Part shown: positions 17,402 through 26,018 of the stretch, one piece after another
Layout: every line of letters starts with the position of its first letter
How positions within the stretch are numbered: the first letter of the stretch is position 1
Assembly: GCF_025994435.1 (NCBI RefSeq)
Contig: NZ_BAQK01000004.1
Span: 1-64,000 of the forward strand
DNA: 64,000 nt
Origin: Gluconacetobacter johannae
GTDB lineage: Bacteria; Pseudomonadota; Alphaproteobacteria; Acetobacterales; Acetobacteraceae
Direction: 5' to 3'
Made by a program: the position numbers and the translations under genes
The notes under the pieces: generated by a model
Told to the model about the DNA's origin: nothing
The model's database searches: none
Seen by the model: the letters and a program-made list of their open reading frames with translations, nothing else

Positions 17402-18504
17402 GCCGGCCCCTCCGGCTGGGGCAGGTCGCGCCGGGTGAACCAGCCGGCCGCCTCGACCAGCGTTTCGTCGGGCGCGGGCTGGCGCAGATAGGTCGCCAGG
17501 TCGCGCAGGATCCGCTCGACGACATTGCTGGTCACGAAAGCCGACAGGCCGAGCCCCCGCTGCACCAGTTCGATGACATCCAGCCCGGCGCGCTCGGTCG
17601 CGATCCGGGCCAGATTGACCGTGGCGGCGACGTCGCCGGGGTCGAAGCCCCGCCCTTCCGCCACCAGCGCGGCCTTTCTGGCCCACAGCGCGGCCGTTTC
17701 CCGCGCGATCAGCGCCAGGCCCACGCGCACCCGCTGATGGGGGTCGCCATCACGCGCCCGGTCCGCCAGTTGCAGGCGCAACAGGTCCACCAGCCGGTCG
17801 ATCCCGCCCAGCGCCACGGCGATGCCCCGCCACGCCCCGGCCGAAAACTCCGGCTGGCGCAGGTAATCGCCCGGCTGTCCGACCAGCGCGTCCGGCGTCA
17901 GGACCACGCCCGTGAAATCGCAGCGCCCGGTGCCCGCCCCGCGCATGCCGCTGACGTCGCCGACCGACAGGCTGGCCGAACCGGCGTCGTCGCGCGGGAC
18001 CAGGATCAGGCGCGTGTCGCCGTTCGCGGCCCGCGCCGTTATCAAGGGGCGCGTGACCTGCAAGGCCCCGGAGGCGAACAGTTTTTCGCCGTGCAGCACG
18101 ATCGCCGCGCCATCGTCGTGGAAACGAACGGGTTCGACCCCTTCCGTGACCCAGATGCCCAGCAGCGCCCCGTCGCGCACGTCCGCCGCCACCCGCCGCA
18201 TCTGCGCGTCCGTGCCATAACGGGCAACCAGCCGGATGGCATTCACATGCCCTTCCAGCAACCGCCCCACCGCCAGGCTGCCCTGCCCCACCAGGCGCAG
18301 CAGCCGCAGAAGACCCAGGGCGCCCGCCGGCTCGGTTCCATATCCCCGTCCACCCCATGCGCGCGGCAACGGGGCGGAAAACGCCCCCAGATGTCGCAAA
18401 TGGGCCATGCCCTCGCGCGGAAAGGCGGCCGCGCCGTCATTCTCCGACGCTTCCTGTTCCAGGGCCGGCAGCAAGGCGACCAGGGCGGCAAAGGGAAAAT
18501 TCAT
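17398..18504 (-). CDS. Acyl-CoA dehydrogenase-like flavoprotein
   Basis: A 368-residue protein of the acyl-CoA dehydrogenase superfamily, first gene of the minus operon with the PIG-L deacetylase and NodS-like methyltransferase. Visible features are an N-terminal helical part (FSAPLPRAWGGRGYG), the middle FAD/substrate strand segment GIWVTEGVEPVRF and a C-terminal helical domain. The usual catalytic glutamate region is not obvious and the sequence is divergent, so it may act on something other than a CoA thioester, for example desaturating an acyl group carried by the glycoconjugate, but this is inference. Start 18504 (MNFPFAALVALLP) is preferred over GTG 18525. Confidence 0.75.
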   Translation of the reverse strand: MNFPFAALVALLPALEQEASENDGAAAFPREGMAHLRHLGAFSAPLPRAWGGRGYGTEPAGALGLLRLLRLVGQGSLAVGRLLEGHVNAIRLVARYGTDAQMRRVAADVRDGALLGIWVTEGVEPVRFHDDGAAIVLHGEKLFASGALQVTRPLITARAANGDTRLILVPRDDAGSASLSVGDVSGMRGAGTGRCDFTGVVLTPDALVGQPGDYLRQPEFSAGAWRGIAVALGGIDRLVDLLRLQLADRARDGDPHQRVRVGLALIARETAALWARKAALVAEGRGFDPGDVAATVNLARIATERAGLDVIELVQRGLGLSAFVTSNVVERILRDLATYLRQPAPDETLVEAAGWFTRRDLPQPEGPA

Positions 18505-18556
18505 GCCCGACCCAACGCCCCGCACGCCGGGATGTTTCCCCAGCGGGCGGCGTGCG

Positions 18557-18577
18557 AAGGGCGAAGCCCGACCTTCC
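18557..18577. repeat. Short fragment of the palindromic repeat family (R7)
   Basis: AAGGGCGAAGCCCGACCTTCC ends against the stop codon of the YigZ gene. It matches the right end of copy R2 (GGGCAACGCCCGACCTTCC), with the same GGGC-3 bases-GCCC hairpin. A short remnant, so the assignment is less sure than for the longer copies. Confidence 0.4.
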
Positions 18578-19186
18578 TTACGGTGTCTCGCCGTCCACCA
18601 CGCGCGGCACCGACTGCCCGCGCGTCAGGTCGGTGATCCGCGCCACGGCCTCGGCCATCCGGTCGTCGGGGACGGCGATCACCAGCGCCGCGCCGGTCGC
18701 GTCGAATGCCTCGTCCTCGACCGTCGCGTCCAGCGCGCCCAGCCGCGCGCGCAGCAGCGCCAGATCGGCGAAGCCGCAATGCAGGGCCAGGCGCGTCGTC
18801 GGCACGATCGGCACCCGGGGGGCCAGGCGCAGGCATTCCGCCGCCGTCCCGCCATAGGCGCGGACCAGCCCGCCCGCCCCCAGCTTGATGCCGCCGAACC
18901 AGCGCGTGACCACCACGACCGTCCGGTCGAACCCCTGCCCGTCGATCACCTGCAGGATCGGCCGGCCGGCGGTGCCGCCGGGTTCGCCGTCATCGTCGCT
19001 GCGGTAATCCTGCCCGATGCGGTACGCCCAGCAATTATGGGTGGCGTCGGCGATGCCGACCGCGCGCACGAAGGCCATCGCCTCGGCCGGGCAGGCGACC
19101 GGGGCCGCCTGCGCCAGGAACACGCTTTTGCGGACCTCGCGCTCCAGCCGGGCGGGGGCTGTGAGCATGACGCGCCCGGCGGTCAT
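18578..19186 (-). CDS. IMPACT/YigZ family protein
   Basis: A 202-residue protein of the UPF0029/IMPACT family. The N-terminal domain carries the hallmark HNCWAYRIG, the DDGEPGGTAGRPIL segment and the VVTRWFGGIKLGAGGLVRAYG motif; a short C-terminal ferredoxin-like domain follows. The bacterial members' role is not settled; eukaryotic IMPACT modulates the translation-control kinase Gcn2. The ATG at 19186 overlaps the radA stop by four bases (ATGA), so it is cotranscribed with radA. Confidence 0.9.
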   Translation of the reverse strand: MTAGRVMLTAPARLEREVRKSVFLAQAAPVACPAEAMAFVRAVGIADATHNCWAYRIGQDYRSDDDGEPGGTAGRPILQVIDGQGFDRTVVVVTRWFGGIKLGAGGLVRAYGGTAAECLRLAPRVPIVPTTRLALHCGFADLALLRARLGALDATVEDEAFDATGAALVIAVPDDRMAEAVARITDLTRGQSVPRVVDGETP

Positions 19187-20595
19187 GCCGCGTCCCCGTC
19201 CCCCTCCACGCCGCCGAACAGCGCCACCAGGTCGCCCAGATGCCCGATCTCGTTCAGGTGCAGCCCCTCGGGCGCCACCAGCCGCGTGTTGCCCCTGGCG
19301 ACCCGGCGCGGCAGGAAGGCGGCGTCGAAGCCCAGCTTCTGCGCCTCCTTCAGGCGGGCGTCGGCCTGGGCGACCTGCCGGACCTCGCCCGACAGGCCGA
19401 CCTCGCCGAAATAGACCGCGCCGGCATGGGTCGGCCGCCCGGTGGCGGCGGACACCAGCGCCGCCGCCACCGCCAGGTCGGCCGCCGGTTCCAGCACCCG
19501 CAGGCCGCCGGCGATGTTCAGGTGCACATCCATGCCGTGCAGCTTCATGCCGCAACGTGCTTCCAGCACCGCCAGCAGCATGTTCAGCCGCGAGGAATCC
19601 CAGCCGACCACCGCGCGGCGCGGCGCGGAATCGCCGGATTTGGGCGACAGCAGGGCCTGGACCTCCAGCAGCACCGGGCGCGTGCCCTCGATTCCGGCGA
19701 AGACCGCCGACCCGGCGATATGGCCGCGCCGTTCCGCCAGGAACAGGGCGGAGGGGTTGGGGACCTCGACCAGCCCCTGGTCGGTCATGGCGAAGACGCC
19801 GATCTCGTCCGTGGCGCCGAAGCGGTTCTTGGCGGCGCGCAGGATGCGGAACTGGTGGCCGCGATCGCCCTCGAAATACATCACGGCGTCGACCATGTGT
19901 TCCAGCACGCGCGGGCCGGCCAGCGCCCCTTCCTTGGTCACGTGCCCGACCAGGATCAGGCTGAAGCCCCGCTGCTTGGCCAGGCGGATCAGTTCGAACG
20001 CGGTGGCGCGAACCTGGCTGACGGTGCCGGGCGCGCTGTCCACGCTTTCCAGCCACATCGTCTGGATCGAATCGATGACCACCAGCGTCACGTCGCGCTC
20101 GGCCTCCAGCGTGCCGGCGATGTCGGTCACGTTGATCGCCGCCGCCAGGTCCAGCCCCGGCGCGTCCAGCCCCAGACGCCGGGCGCGCAGGCGGATCTGG
20201 TCCACCGCCTCCTCGCCCGAGATGTACATGACCCGCCGGCCGCTGCCGGCCAGCGCGCAGGCCGCCTGCAGCAGCAGCGTCGATTTGCCGATGCCCGGAT
20301 CGCCGCCCACCAGCACCACCGAGGCCGGGACCAGGCCGCCGCCCAGCACCCGGTCCAGCTCGCCGATGCGGGTGCCGATGCGCGGCGGCGGCTCCGCCTG
20401 GCCGTCGAGGCTGACGAAGGCGATCTTCGCCCCCCGGGCGCGGCGGGTGGCGGGTGCTCCGGTCGCCGACGGGGTCGCTTCCTCCTCGACGATGCTGTTC
20501 CATGCGCCGCAGGCCTCGCACCGGCCGGCCCATTTGGGGAAGGCCGCCCCGCAGGACTGGCAGACATATCGGGGCGACGACGGACGACGGGCCAA
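19183..20595 (-). CDS. radA: DNA repair protein RadA
   Basis: A 470-residue RecA-like ATPase that promotes branch migration during recombinational repair. It has a four-cysteine zinc finger (C12, C15, C26, C29), Walker A GGDPGIGKST at 97-106, the RadA-specific KNRFG motif at 256-260, and a C-terminal Lon-protease-like domain (GGLRVLEPAADLAVAAAL). All key motifs are present. Overlaps the YigZ gene downstream; the mlaF gene lies upstream on the same strand with a 39-base gap. Confidence 0.96.
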   Translation of the reverse strand: MARRPSSPRYVCQSCGAAFPKWAGRCEACGAWNSIVEEEATPSATGAPATRRARGAKIAFVSLDGQAEPPPRIGTRIGELDRVLGGGLVPASVVLVGGDPGIGKSTLLLQAACALAGSGRRVMYISGEEAVDQIRLRARRLGLDAPGLDLAAAINVTDIAGTLEAERDVTLVVIDSIQTMWLESVDSAPGTVSQVRATAFELIRLAKQRGFSLILVGHVTKEGALAGPRVLEHMVDAVMYFEGDRGHQFRILRAAKNRFGATDEIGVFAMTDQGLVEVPNPSALFLAERRGHIAGSAVFAGIEGTRPVLLEVQALLSPKSGDSAPRRAVVGWDSSRLNMLLAVLEARCGMKLHGMDVHLNIAGGLRVLEPAADLAVAAALVSAATGRPTHAGAVYFGEVGLSGEVRQVAQADARLKEAQKLGFDAAFLPRRVARGNTRLVAPEGLHLNEIGHLGDLVALFGGVEGDGDAA

Positions 20596-20634
20596 GCGAC
20601 GTAACTCCGGAAAACGGACGGGGCGGCGCGCGTG

Positions 20635-21426
20635 CTAGCGACGCAGTTCCATGCTGATCGGCCCTTCGCGCCGGCCATGCGTGAACTGGTCCACCATGGG
20701 GTTGCCGCTGTCCAGCAGCGCCGACGCCGGCCCCTGCCAGATCAGCTTGCCCTGATATAGCATGGCCGCCCGGTCGCCAATCCGCCGGGCCGAGGCCATG
20801 TCGTGGGTGATGGCGATGGCGGTCGAACCCAGCCGGCGCACGCAATCGACGATCAGCCCGTCGATCACCGCCCCCATGATCGGGTCCAGCCCGGTGGTCG
20901 GTTCGTCGAAGAACAGGATGTCCGGCTGCGACGCGATGGCGCGGGCCAGGCCGACGCGCTTCTGCATGCCGCCCGACAGTTCGGAGGGGTACAGCGCGCC
21001 GACCGAGGGGTCCAGCCCCACCTGTTCCAGCACCCGGCCGGCATGGGCGCGGGCCTCGGCGCGGGGCATGCGCGCGCCGTGCCGACGCCCGGCCGCCATC
21101 AGGCCGAAGGCCACGTTTTCCCAGACGCTGAGGCTGTCGAACAGGGCGCCGTTCTGGAACAGCATGCCGATCTTCTCGATCGCGCCTTCGCGCCGGCGCG
21201 CGGGCAGGGTCAGGATGTCCACGCCGTCGATCTCGATCGACCCGGAATCGGGCGCGATCAGGCCCAGGATGCAGCGCAGCAGCACCGATTTGCCGCTGCC
21301 CGACCCGCCGATGACGACGCACGACGTCCCCGGCATGACGTCGAGGTCGATCCCGTCGAGCACCCTTTTGGAGCCGAAGGATTTGGTCAGGCCGCGAATG
21401 CGGATCTTGGGTGTTGCGTCCGTCAT
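20635..21426 (-). CDS. mlaF: ABC transporter ATP-binding protein, MlaF-like
   Basis: A 263-residue ATPase of the Mla/Mce phospholipid transport type. Walker A GGSGSGKS is at 40-47, the signature LSGGMQKR at 150-157 and Walker B ILFFDEP at 170-176, followed by TTGLDPIMGAVID, typical of MlaF. The start overlaps the mlaE stop (ATGA). The substrate-binding MlaD and periplasmic MlaC genes are absent next to it; they must lie elsewhere if the system is complete. Likely role: maintaining outer-membrane lipid asymmetry, or export of another lipid such as hopanoids (inference only). Confidence 0.88.
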   Translation of the reverse strand: MTDATPKIRIRGLTKSFGSKRVLDGIDLDVMPGTSCVVIGGSGSGKSVLLRCILGLIAPDSGSIEIDGVDILTLPARRREGAIEKIGMLFQNGALFDSLSVWENVAFGLMAAGRRHGARMPRAEARAHAGRVLEQVGLDPSVGALYPSELSGGMQKRVGLARAIASQPDILFFDEPTTGLDPIMGAVIDGLIVDCVRRLGSTAIAITHDMASARRIGDRAAMLYQGKLIWQGPASALLDSGNPMVDQFTHGRREGPISMELRR

Positions 21427-22208
21427 TGCGAGAAGAACACGTCGGTCAGCAGGTAATCGAACGCCAGCAGCAGGATCGAGGCCCCCACCACGGCCGAGGT
21501 CGTGGCCGCCCCCACCCCTTCCGCGCCGCCGCGGCTGTGATAGCCGTGATAGCAGCCCATCAGCGCGATCAGGAACCCGAAGACCGCCGCCTTGGCCAGC
21601 CCCACGGTGATGTCGATCGGTTTCACCGTCGTCAGGGTCGCGGCGATATAGGCCGGGGCCGAGAAATCGAGCTTGACGACCGACACCGTGAACCCGCCCA
21701 TCACGCCCAGGATGTCGGCCACCAGCACCAGGAACGGCAGCGCCAGCGTCCCGGCCAGCAGCCGGGGCGTCACCAGGTATTTCACCGGATTGGTCGAAAG
21801 CGTGGTCAGGGCGTCCACCTGGTCGGTCACGCGCATCGTCCCGATTTCCGCCGCCATCGCGGCGCCGACGCGGCCCGCCACCATCAACCCGGCCAGCACG
21901 GGGCCGAGTTCGCGGGTGACCGACAGCACCACGATCCCGGCGATCGCGCTTTGCACATGGTACTGGGCGAAGCCGGTATAGGATTGCAGGGCGATGACCC
22001 CGCCCGAGAACAGCGCCGTCAGCGCCACCACGGGCAGCGAGAAGAATCCGATCTCGACCAGCGAGCCCAGGAAGATCCGCCAGTAGAAGGGCGGGCGAAC
22101 CAGGTGCGACAGGCCGGCCAGGCCGAACAGCGCCATGGCCCCGGCCGTCCGGACCAGATTCAGCGCCGCGCGGCCCAGCGCCGCGATGAAATCGAGAATG
22201 GCGTTCAC
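21423..22208 (-). CDS. mlaE: ABC transporter permease, MlaE-like
   Basis: A 261-residue inner-membrane permease of the MlaE family. Five to six hydrophobic helices, the coupling region RELGPVLAGLMVAGRVGAAMAAE and the conserved EIGTMRVTDQVDAL segment are all present. Forms a translationally coupled pair with the MlaF-like ATPase gene. A 398-base gap upstream separates it from the divergent ugd gene and holds a candidate small RNA. Confidence 0.9.
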   Translation of the reverse strand: MNAILDFIAALGRAALNLVRTAGAMALFGLAGLSHLVRPPFYWRIFLGSLVEIGFFSLPVVALTALFSGGVIALQSYTGFAQYHVQSAIAGIVVLSVTRELGPVLAGLMVAGRVGAAMAAEIGTMRVTDQVDALTTLSTNPVKYLVTPRLLAGTLALPFLVLVADILGVMGGFTVSVVKLDFSAPAYIAATLTTVKPIDITVGLAKAAVFGFLIALMGCYHGYHSRGGAEGVGAATTSAVVGASILLLAFDYLLTDVFFSQ

Positions 22209-22354
22209 GAGAGACGCCGCAGGCCGTCCGGGCAGGTCGATCCGGGGTGGGCACGTCTGGCAGGTCGATAAGGCATGACACTGCCGTAGCGCGGGACGAC
22301 GGGCACGTCAAAACAAGGACGCCCCGACCGGCGCGCAAAACGCGCCCTGAAAAC

Positions 22355-22383
22355 AAAAAAAAAGCGGCGTCCAAAAACGCCGC
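22355..22383 (-). terminator. Intrinsic terminator, minus strand
   Basis: On the minus strand, a 7-bp stem (GCGGCGT/ACGCCGC, six-base loop) is followed at once by nine T residues (22355-22363). This is the clearest Rho-independent terminator in the window. No minus-strand protein gene lies directly upstream of it, and it sits about 150 bases before the mlaE start, so it ends a short transcript or acts as an attenuator of mlaE-mlaF. Confidence 0.7.
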
Positions 22384-22460
22384 CGTAGTTTAGGGAGGAA
22401 ACGTCCATGAAGCGCGCGTGGGCGCCACTTCATCCCTCATCTATGGCGGGCGGACCGCCG
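22355..22460 (-). ncRNA. Candidate small RNA with anti-Shine-Dalgarno motif
   Basis: Upstream of the minus-strand terminator the transcript would carry GTTTCCTCCCTAAAC (22390-22404), a CCUCCC anti-Shine-Dalgarno sequence in an otherwise unpaired stretch just before the terminator stem. This layout resembles alphaproteobacterial trans-acting small RNAs with CCUCCUCCC motifs. The 5' end is unknown; 22460 is a guess. The alternative reading is that the complementary GGGAGG on the plus strand is the ribosome-binding site of a short ORF at 22407 with no recognisable product. Confidence 0.35.
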
Positions 22461-22606
22461 GCGGGTCAAGCAAATTGTGCGGCGCAAAAATATGCCGCCG
22501 ACGCGCCGGGACGGAGGCCGGCCCCGCGCGCCTCTGGCCAAATCCGACCCCGCGCTCCATAGTCCGGCGCAACCGGGAATGTCCCTGTCTTTTCGGGAGG
22601 ATGTCC

Positions 22607-23932
22607 GTGCACATCGCAATGATCGGCGGAGGGTATGTCGGCCTCGTCTCCGCGGCCTGCTTCGCCGAGTTCGGCAACGACGTTTCGGTGGTCGAGATTG
22701 ACCCTGCCCGGCTGGCGGCCCTGCGCGACGGCCGCATCCCCATCTACGAACCGGGGCTGGATACGCTGGTCGCCGACAATATCCGCGCCGGCCGCCTCTC
22801 CTTCGGCCATGACATCGCCGCCGCCGTCCGGGGGGCGGAGGCGATCTTCATCGCCGTCGGCACCCCGCCGCGCAACGGCGACGGCCAGGCCGACCTGACC
22901 TATGTCCACGAGGCCGCGCGGCAGATCGCCCGCGCCATGTCGGATTATGCCGTCATCGTCACCAAATCGACGGTACCGGTCGGCACCAGCCGCCGCATCG
23001 CCGAGATCATGCGCCAGACCTGCCCCGACCTGGCGTTCGACGTGGCCTCGAACCCCGAATTCCTGCGCGAGGGCAATGCGATCGGCGATTTCATGAAGCC
23101 CGACCGCGTCATCGTCGGCCTGGACGAGGACGCGCCCGACGGCGGCGCCCGCGCCCGCGCGGTGCTGGGCAGCCTCTACCGGCCGCTCTCTCTGATCGAG
23201 GCGCCGGTCCTGTTCGTGAAGCTGGAAACCGCCGAACTGACCAAGTACGCCTCCAATTCGTTCCTGGCGATGAAGATCTCGTTCATCAACGAAATGGCCG
23301 ACCTGTGCGAACGCGTGGGCGCCAATGTCCACGACCTGGCGCGCGGCATGGGCCTGGACGGACGGATCGGCCGGAAATTCCTGCATCCCGGCCCAGGCTA
23401 TGGCGGGTCGTGCTTCCCCAAGGACACGCTGGCCCTGACCCGCATCGCGCAGGAAGCCGGCACGCCCACGCGCCTGATCGAGGCCACGGTCGGCGTCAAC
23501 GACGCGCGCAAGGTGGCGATGGCCAGCCGGATCGTCGCGGCGTGCGGCGGGTCGGTGCAGGGCAGGACCATCGCCGTGCTGGGCCTGACCTTCAAGCCCG
23601 AGACCGACGACATGCGCGAGGCCCCGTCGATCCCCATCCTGGTCCGGCTGGCCGAGCGCGGGGCCGATATCCGCGCCTTCGACCCGGTCGGGATGGCGGC
23701 CGCCCGCCCCCACCTGCCGCCCGCCATCACCTATTGCGACAGCGCGCTGGACGCGGCGCGGGGCGCCGACGTCCTGGTGGTCCTGACCGAATGGAACGCA
23801 TTCCGCGCCCTGTCGCCGGTCCATCTGGCCACGGCGATGCGCGGCCGGACGATCGTCGACCTGCGGAACATCTTCGACCCCGCCGCCATGCGCGGGGCGG
23901 GCTTCACCTACAATTCGGTCGGGCGGCCCTGA
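22607..23932 (+). CDS. ugd: UDP-glucose 6-dehydrogenase
   Basis: Oxidises UDP-glucose to UDP-glucuronate with two NAD, a precursor for acidic exopolysaccharide and LPS sugars. The 441-residue protein has the N-terminal Rossmann motif GGGYVG, SNPEFLREG, and the catalytic cysteine C269 in GYGGSCFPKD; the C-terminal UDP-binding domain is complete. The start is GTG at 22607, six bases after a perfect GGGAGG; the ATG at 22601 abuts that site and is unlikely. Stop lies 7 bases from the convergent Bcr gene stop. No glycan gene adjoins it. Confidence 0.95.
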   Translation: MHIAMIGGGYVGLVSAACFAEFGNDVSVVEIDPARLAALRDGRIPIYEPGLDTLVADNIRAGRLSFGHDIAAAVRGAEAIFIAVGTPPRNGDGQADLTYVHEAARQIARAMSDYAVIVTKSTVPVGTSRRIAEIMRQTCPDLAFDVASNPEFLREGNAIGDFMKPDRVIVGLDEDAPDGGARARAVLGSLYRPLSLIEAPVLFVKLETAELTKYASNSFLAMKISFINEMADLCERVGANVHDLARGMGLDGRIGRKFLHPGPGYGGSCFPKDTLALTRIAQEAGTPTRLIEATVGVNDARKVAMASRIVAACGGSVQGRTIAVLGLTFKPETDDMREAPSIPILVRLAERGADIRAFDPVGMAAARPHLPPAITYCDSALDAARGADVLVVLTEWNAFRALSPVHLATAMRGRTIVDLRNIFDPAAMRGAGFTYNSVGRP

Positions 23933-23939
23933 CGGTTCG

Positions 23940-25214
23940 CTACCCCGCCTCGGCGTGACGCCGGTGCCACAGGGAGCAGGCCAGCATCCCGGTAATGCCC
24001 ATCATCATGACACCGACCATCGGCAGCACCGTATCCATCGGCAGGCAGCCCAGCAGCACGCCGCTGAGCGAGCCTACCGTGAACTGCGTGGTGCCCATCA
24101 GGGCCGAGGCGCTGCCGGCGTGGTGCCCATGCCGGGTGAACGCCAGCACCGTGGCGTTGGGATTGACGAAGCCCAGCGACCCGGTGACCAGGCCAATCAT
24201 CACGCAGACCAGCGCCGGATGGGCCGGCCCCGCCAGTCCCGCGATCGCCAGGGCCAGGAAGGTCGTCCCGGCCAGGGTGGAGAAGCAGACCCCCCGCATC
24301 AGCAGCACATGCAGCGGCACCAGATGCACCAGCCGGGCGTTGATCTGCGCCCCGGTGATGAAAAGGGCGGCGTTCACGCCGAAGAACACGCCGAACTGGC
24401 CGGGCGTGAACCCCAGGATATGCTCGAAGACGATCGGCGCGCTGGCCAGGTAGCCGAACATCACGAAGGACGAGCACCCCAGCAGCAGCGCCGCCGACAG
24501 GAACATCGGCTCGCGCGCGATGGCGACGTAGCGCCACAGCACGTTGGAGACCGACAGCGGAATCCGCTTCTCGCGCGGCATGGTGTCCGGCAGCGTCCAG
24601 GCGACGGCGATCACGCCCAGCACGCCGTAGAGGACGGCGATCCAGAAGATCCAGCGCCAGTGGCCGAACGACAGGACGAGGCTGCCCAGGCTGGGGGCCA
24701 GGATCGGCATCAGGCCGAAGACCAGGGTCAGTTGCGACATGATGCGCGCGCCCTGCACGCCGGTGGCGATGTCGCGCACGATGGCGCGCGGCACCACGAC
24801 CCCCGCCGATCCGCCCAGGGCCGCGAGGAACCGCCACAGGCAGAACAGGCGATAGTCGTGCGACATGGCGCAGCCCGCCGAGGCGATGCTGAACACCAGC
24901 AACCCGCCGATCAGCGGCACGCGCCGTCCCAGCCGGTCGGAAATCGGCCCCTGCGAGAACTGCCCCACCGCCAGCCCCGCCAGCCACGCCGCCAGGGTGA
25001 TCTGCGCCGACCCCGGCCCGCCCCCCAGGTCGCGGTCGATCGCCGGAAAGGCGGGCAGGTACATGTCGGTGGCCAGCGGCCCGATCGCCGTCACCAGCCC
25101 CAGCAGGACGACATGCCACATCGGCAGGGCGCCGACGGGAATGCGGTGACGATAGGCCAGCGAGGTAGTGGTGGACGACATGGGCGGCGCCGTGAACCCG
25201 ACAGGAAGGGGCAT
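23940..25214 (-). CDS. Bcr/CflA family MFS drug exporter
   Basis: A 424-residue 12-helix major facilitator of the Bcr/CflA type, proton-driven export of drugs. Family motifs: TDMYLPAFPAI in helix 1, the loop motif GPISDRLGRRVPLIGG between helices 2 and 3, and the RFLAALGGSAGVVVPRAIVRD stretch (helices 4-5, motif C region). The start at 25214 has AGGA six bases upstream; an alternative ATG at 25181 lacks one. It follows the membrane-protein gene controlled by the divergent TetR regulator by 84 bases, so it may be part of the same operon; substrate unknown. Confidence 0.88.
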   Translation of the reverse strand: MPLPVGFTAPPMSSTTTSLAYRHRIPVGALPMWHVVLLGLVTAIGPLATDMYLPAFPAIDRDLGGGPGSAQITLAAWLAGLAVGQFSQGPISDRLGRRVPLIGGLLVFSIASAGCAMSHDYRLFCLWRFLAALGGSAGVVVPRAIVRDIATGVQGARIMSQLTLVFGLMPILAPSLGSLVLSFGHWRWIFWIAVLYGVLGVIAVAWTLPDTMPREKRIPLSVSNVLWRYVAIAREPMFLSAALLLGCSSFVMFGYLASAPIVFEHILGFTPGQFGVFFGVNAALFITGAQINARLVHLVPLHVLLMRGVCFSTLAGTTFLALAIAGLAGPAHPALVCVMIGLVTGSLGFVNPNATVLAFTRHGHHAGSASALMGTTQFTVGSLSGVLLGCLPMDTVLPMVGVMMMGITGMLACSLWHRRHAEAG

Positions 25215-25298
25215 CGTATGTCCTGCTTTCCCGCCCGCCTGTCCATGCCATTCTGCGGCCCCGCCCCCCGCCGTGGGCATGGCTGCCACGCCCGGCGT

Positions 25299-25961
25299 TC
25301 AGGTGCGGGCGGCCATCCGCCTGCCGGTCCGGATGCTCCAGGGCACCAGCACGACCGGAATGACGATCCACAGCACATGCATCGCCCCCAGCAGCACCGG
25401 GTTGGGCCACCACAGCACCACCGTCAGCCGCGCCGCGGCCTCGCCCAGCAATATCGCCGCCCAGGCCAGGGTCAGCAGCCGCATGAAGCGGCGAAAGGGC
25501 GGAAAGGCCCACCGGCCCTCGAACGCCGCCATCCGCTCGGGCGTCGTCCCTACCGTGGCCCGCGCCAGGTCATAGACCAGCGGGCGCCGCCGCAGCAGCG
25601 AGCCCAGGAAGACCAGCCCGATCGCCCCCGTCACCAGCGAGGATTGCGCCAGCACCAGGCCGGGCGTCGTGAACCACAGCGCGCAGGCCGCCCCCGCCAG
25701 CGTCGCCGCCAGGGCCAGCAGCGTCATCGCATCCAGGCGGCGCCGGCGCAGCACCCCCGCCAGCATCACCAGCAGCATCGCGCCCGACGCCGCCAGGCTG
25801 GCGGTCAGCGCGCCATAGCCCAGACGGCCCGCCCCGGTCACGATGCCCCACGGCAGCATGACGTTCAGCGCGATTTCCCGCGCCAGTCCGCCGGTTGTCA
25901 GGCTGATGCCCGGCAAGGCGGCGGATGGGGCGGAAACAGGGGTCGGGTCCTGCACGATCAT
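25299..25961 (-). CDS. Integral membrane protein, VC0807-like
   Basis: A 220-residue membrane protein with about six hydrophobic helices, the segment RRRPLVYDLARATVG and the FRRFMRLLTLAWAAILLGEAA region, which resemble the VC0807/septation-protein-like family; the match is by eye and the function is unknown. Divergently transcribed from the TetR regulator gene, with the perfect operator palindrome lying between them, so it is almost certainly a target of that regulator. The Bcr/CflA exporter gene follows on the same strand. Confidence 0.7.
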   Translation of the reverse strand: MIVQDPTPVSAPSAALPGISLTTGGLAREIALNVMLPWGIVTGAGRLGYGALTASLAASGAMLLVMLAGVLRRRRLDAMTLLALAATLAGAACALWFTTPGLVLAQSSLVTGAIGLVFLGSLLRRRPLVYDLARATVGTTPERMAAFEGRWAFPPFRRFMRLLTLAWAAILLGEAAARLTVVLWWPNPVLLGAMHVLWIVIPVVLVPWSIRTGRRMAART

Positions 25962-26018
25962 GGAATGCCCTTTCGCGATACCCGTCCGGTGGCGGGGTGA
26001 CGGGACGATTCCACATCA

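Noticed and set aside
22407..22565. Small plus-strand ORF with an ideal GGAGG site before ugd
   Set aside because: Product is Pro/Ala/Arg-rich with no recognisable features; the GGGAGG is better explained as the complement of the minus-strand anti-Shine-Dalgarno motif. Not excluded entirely.
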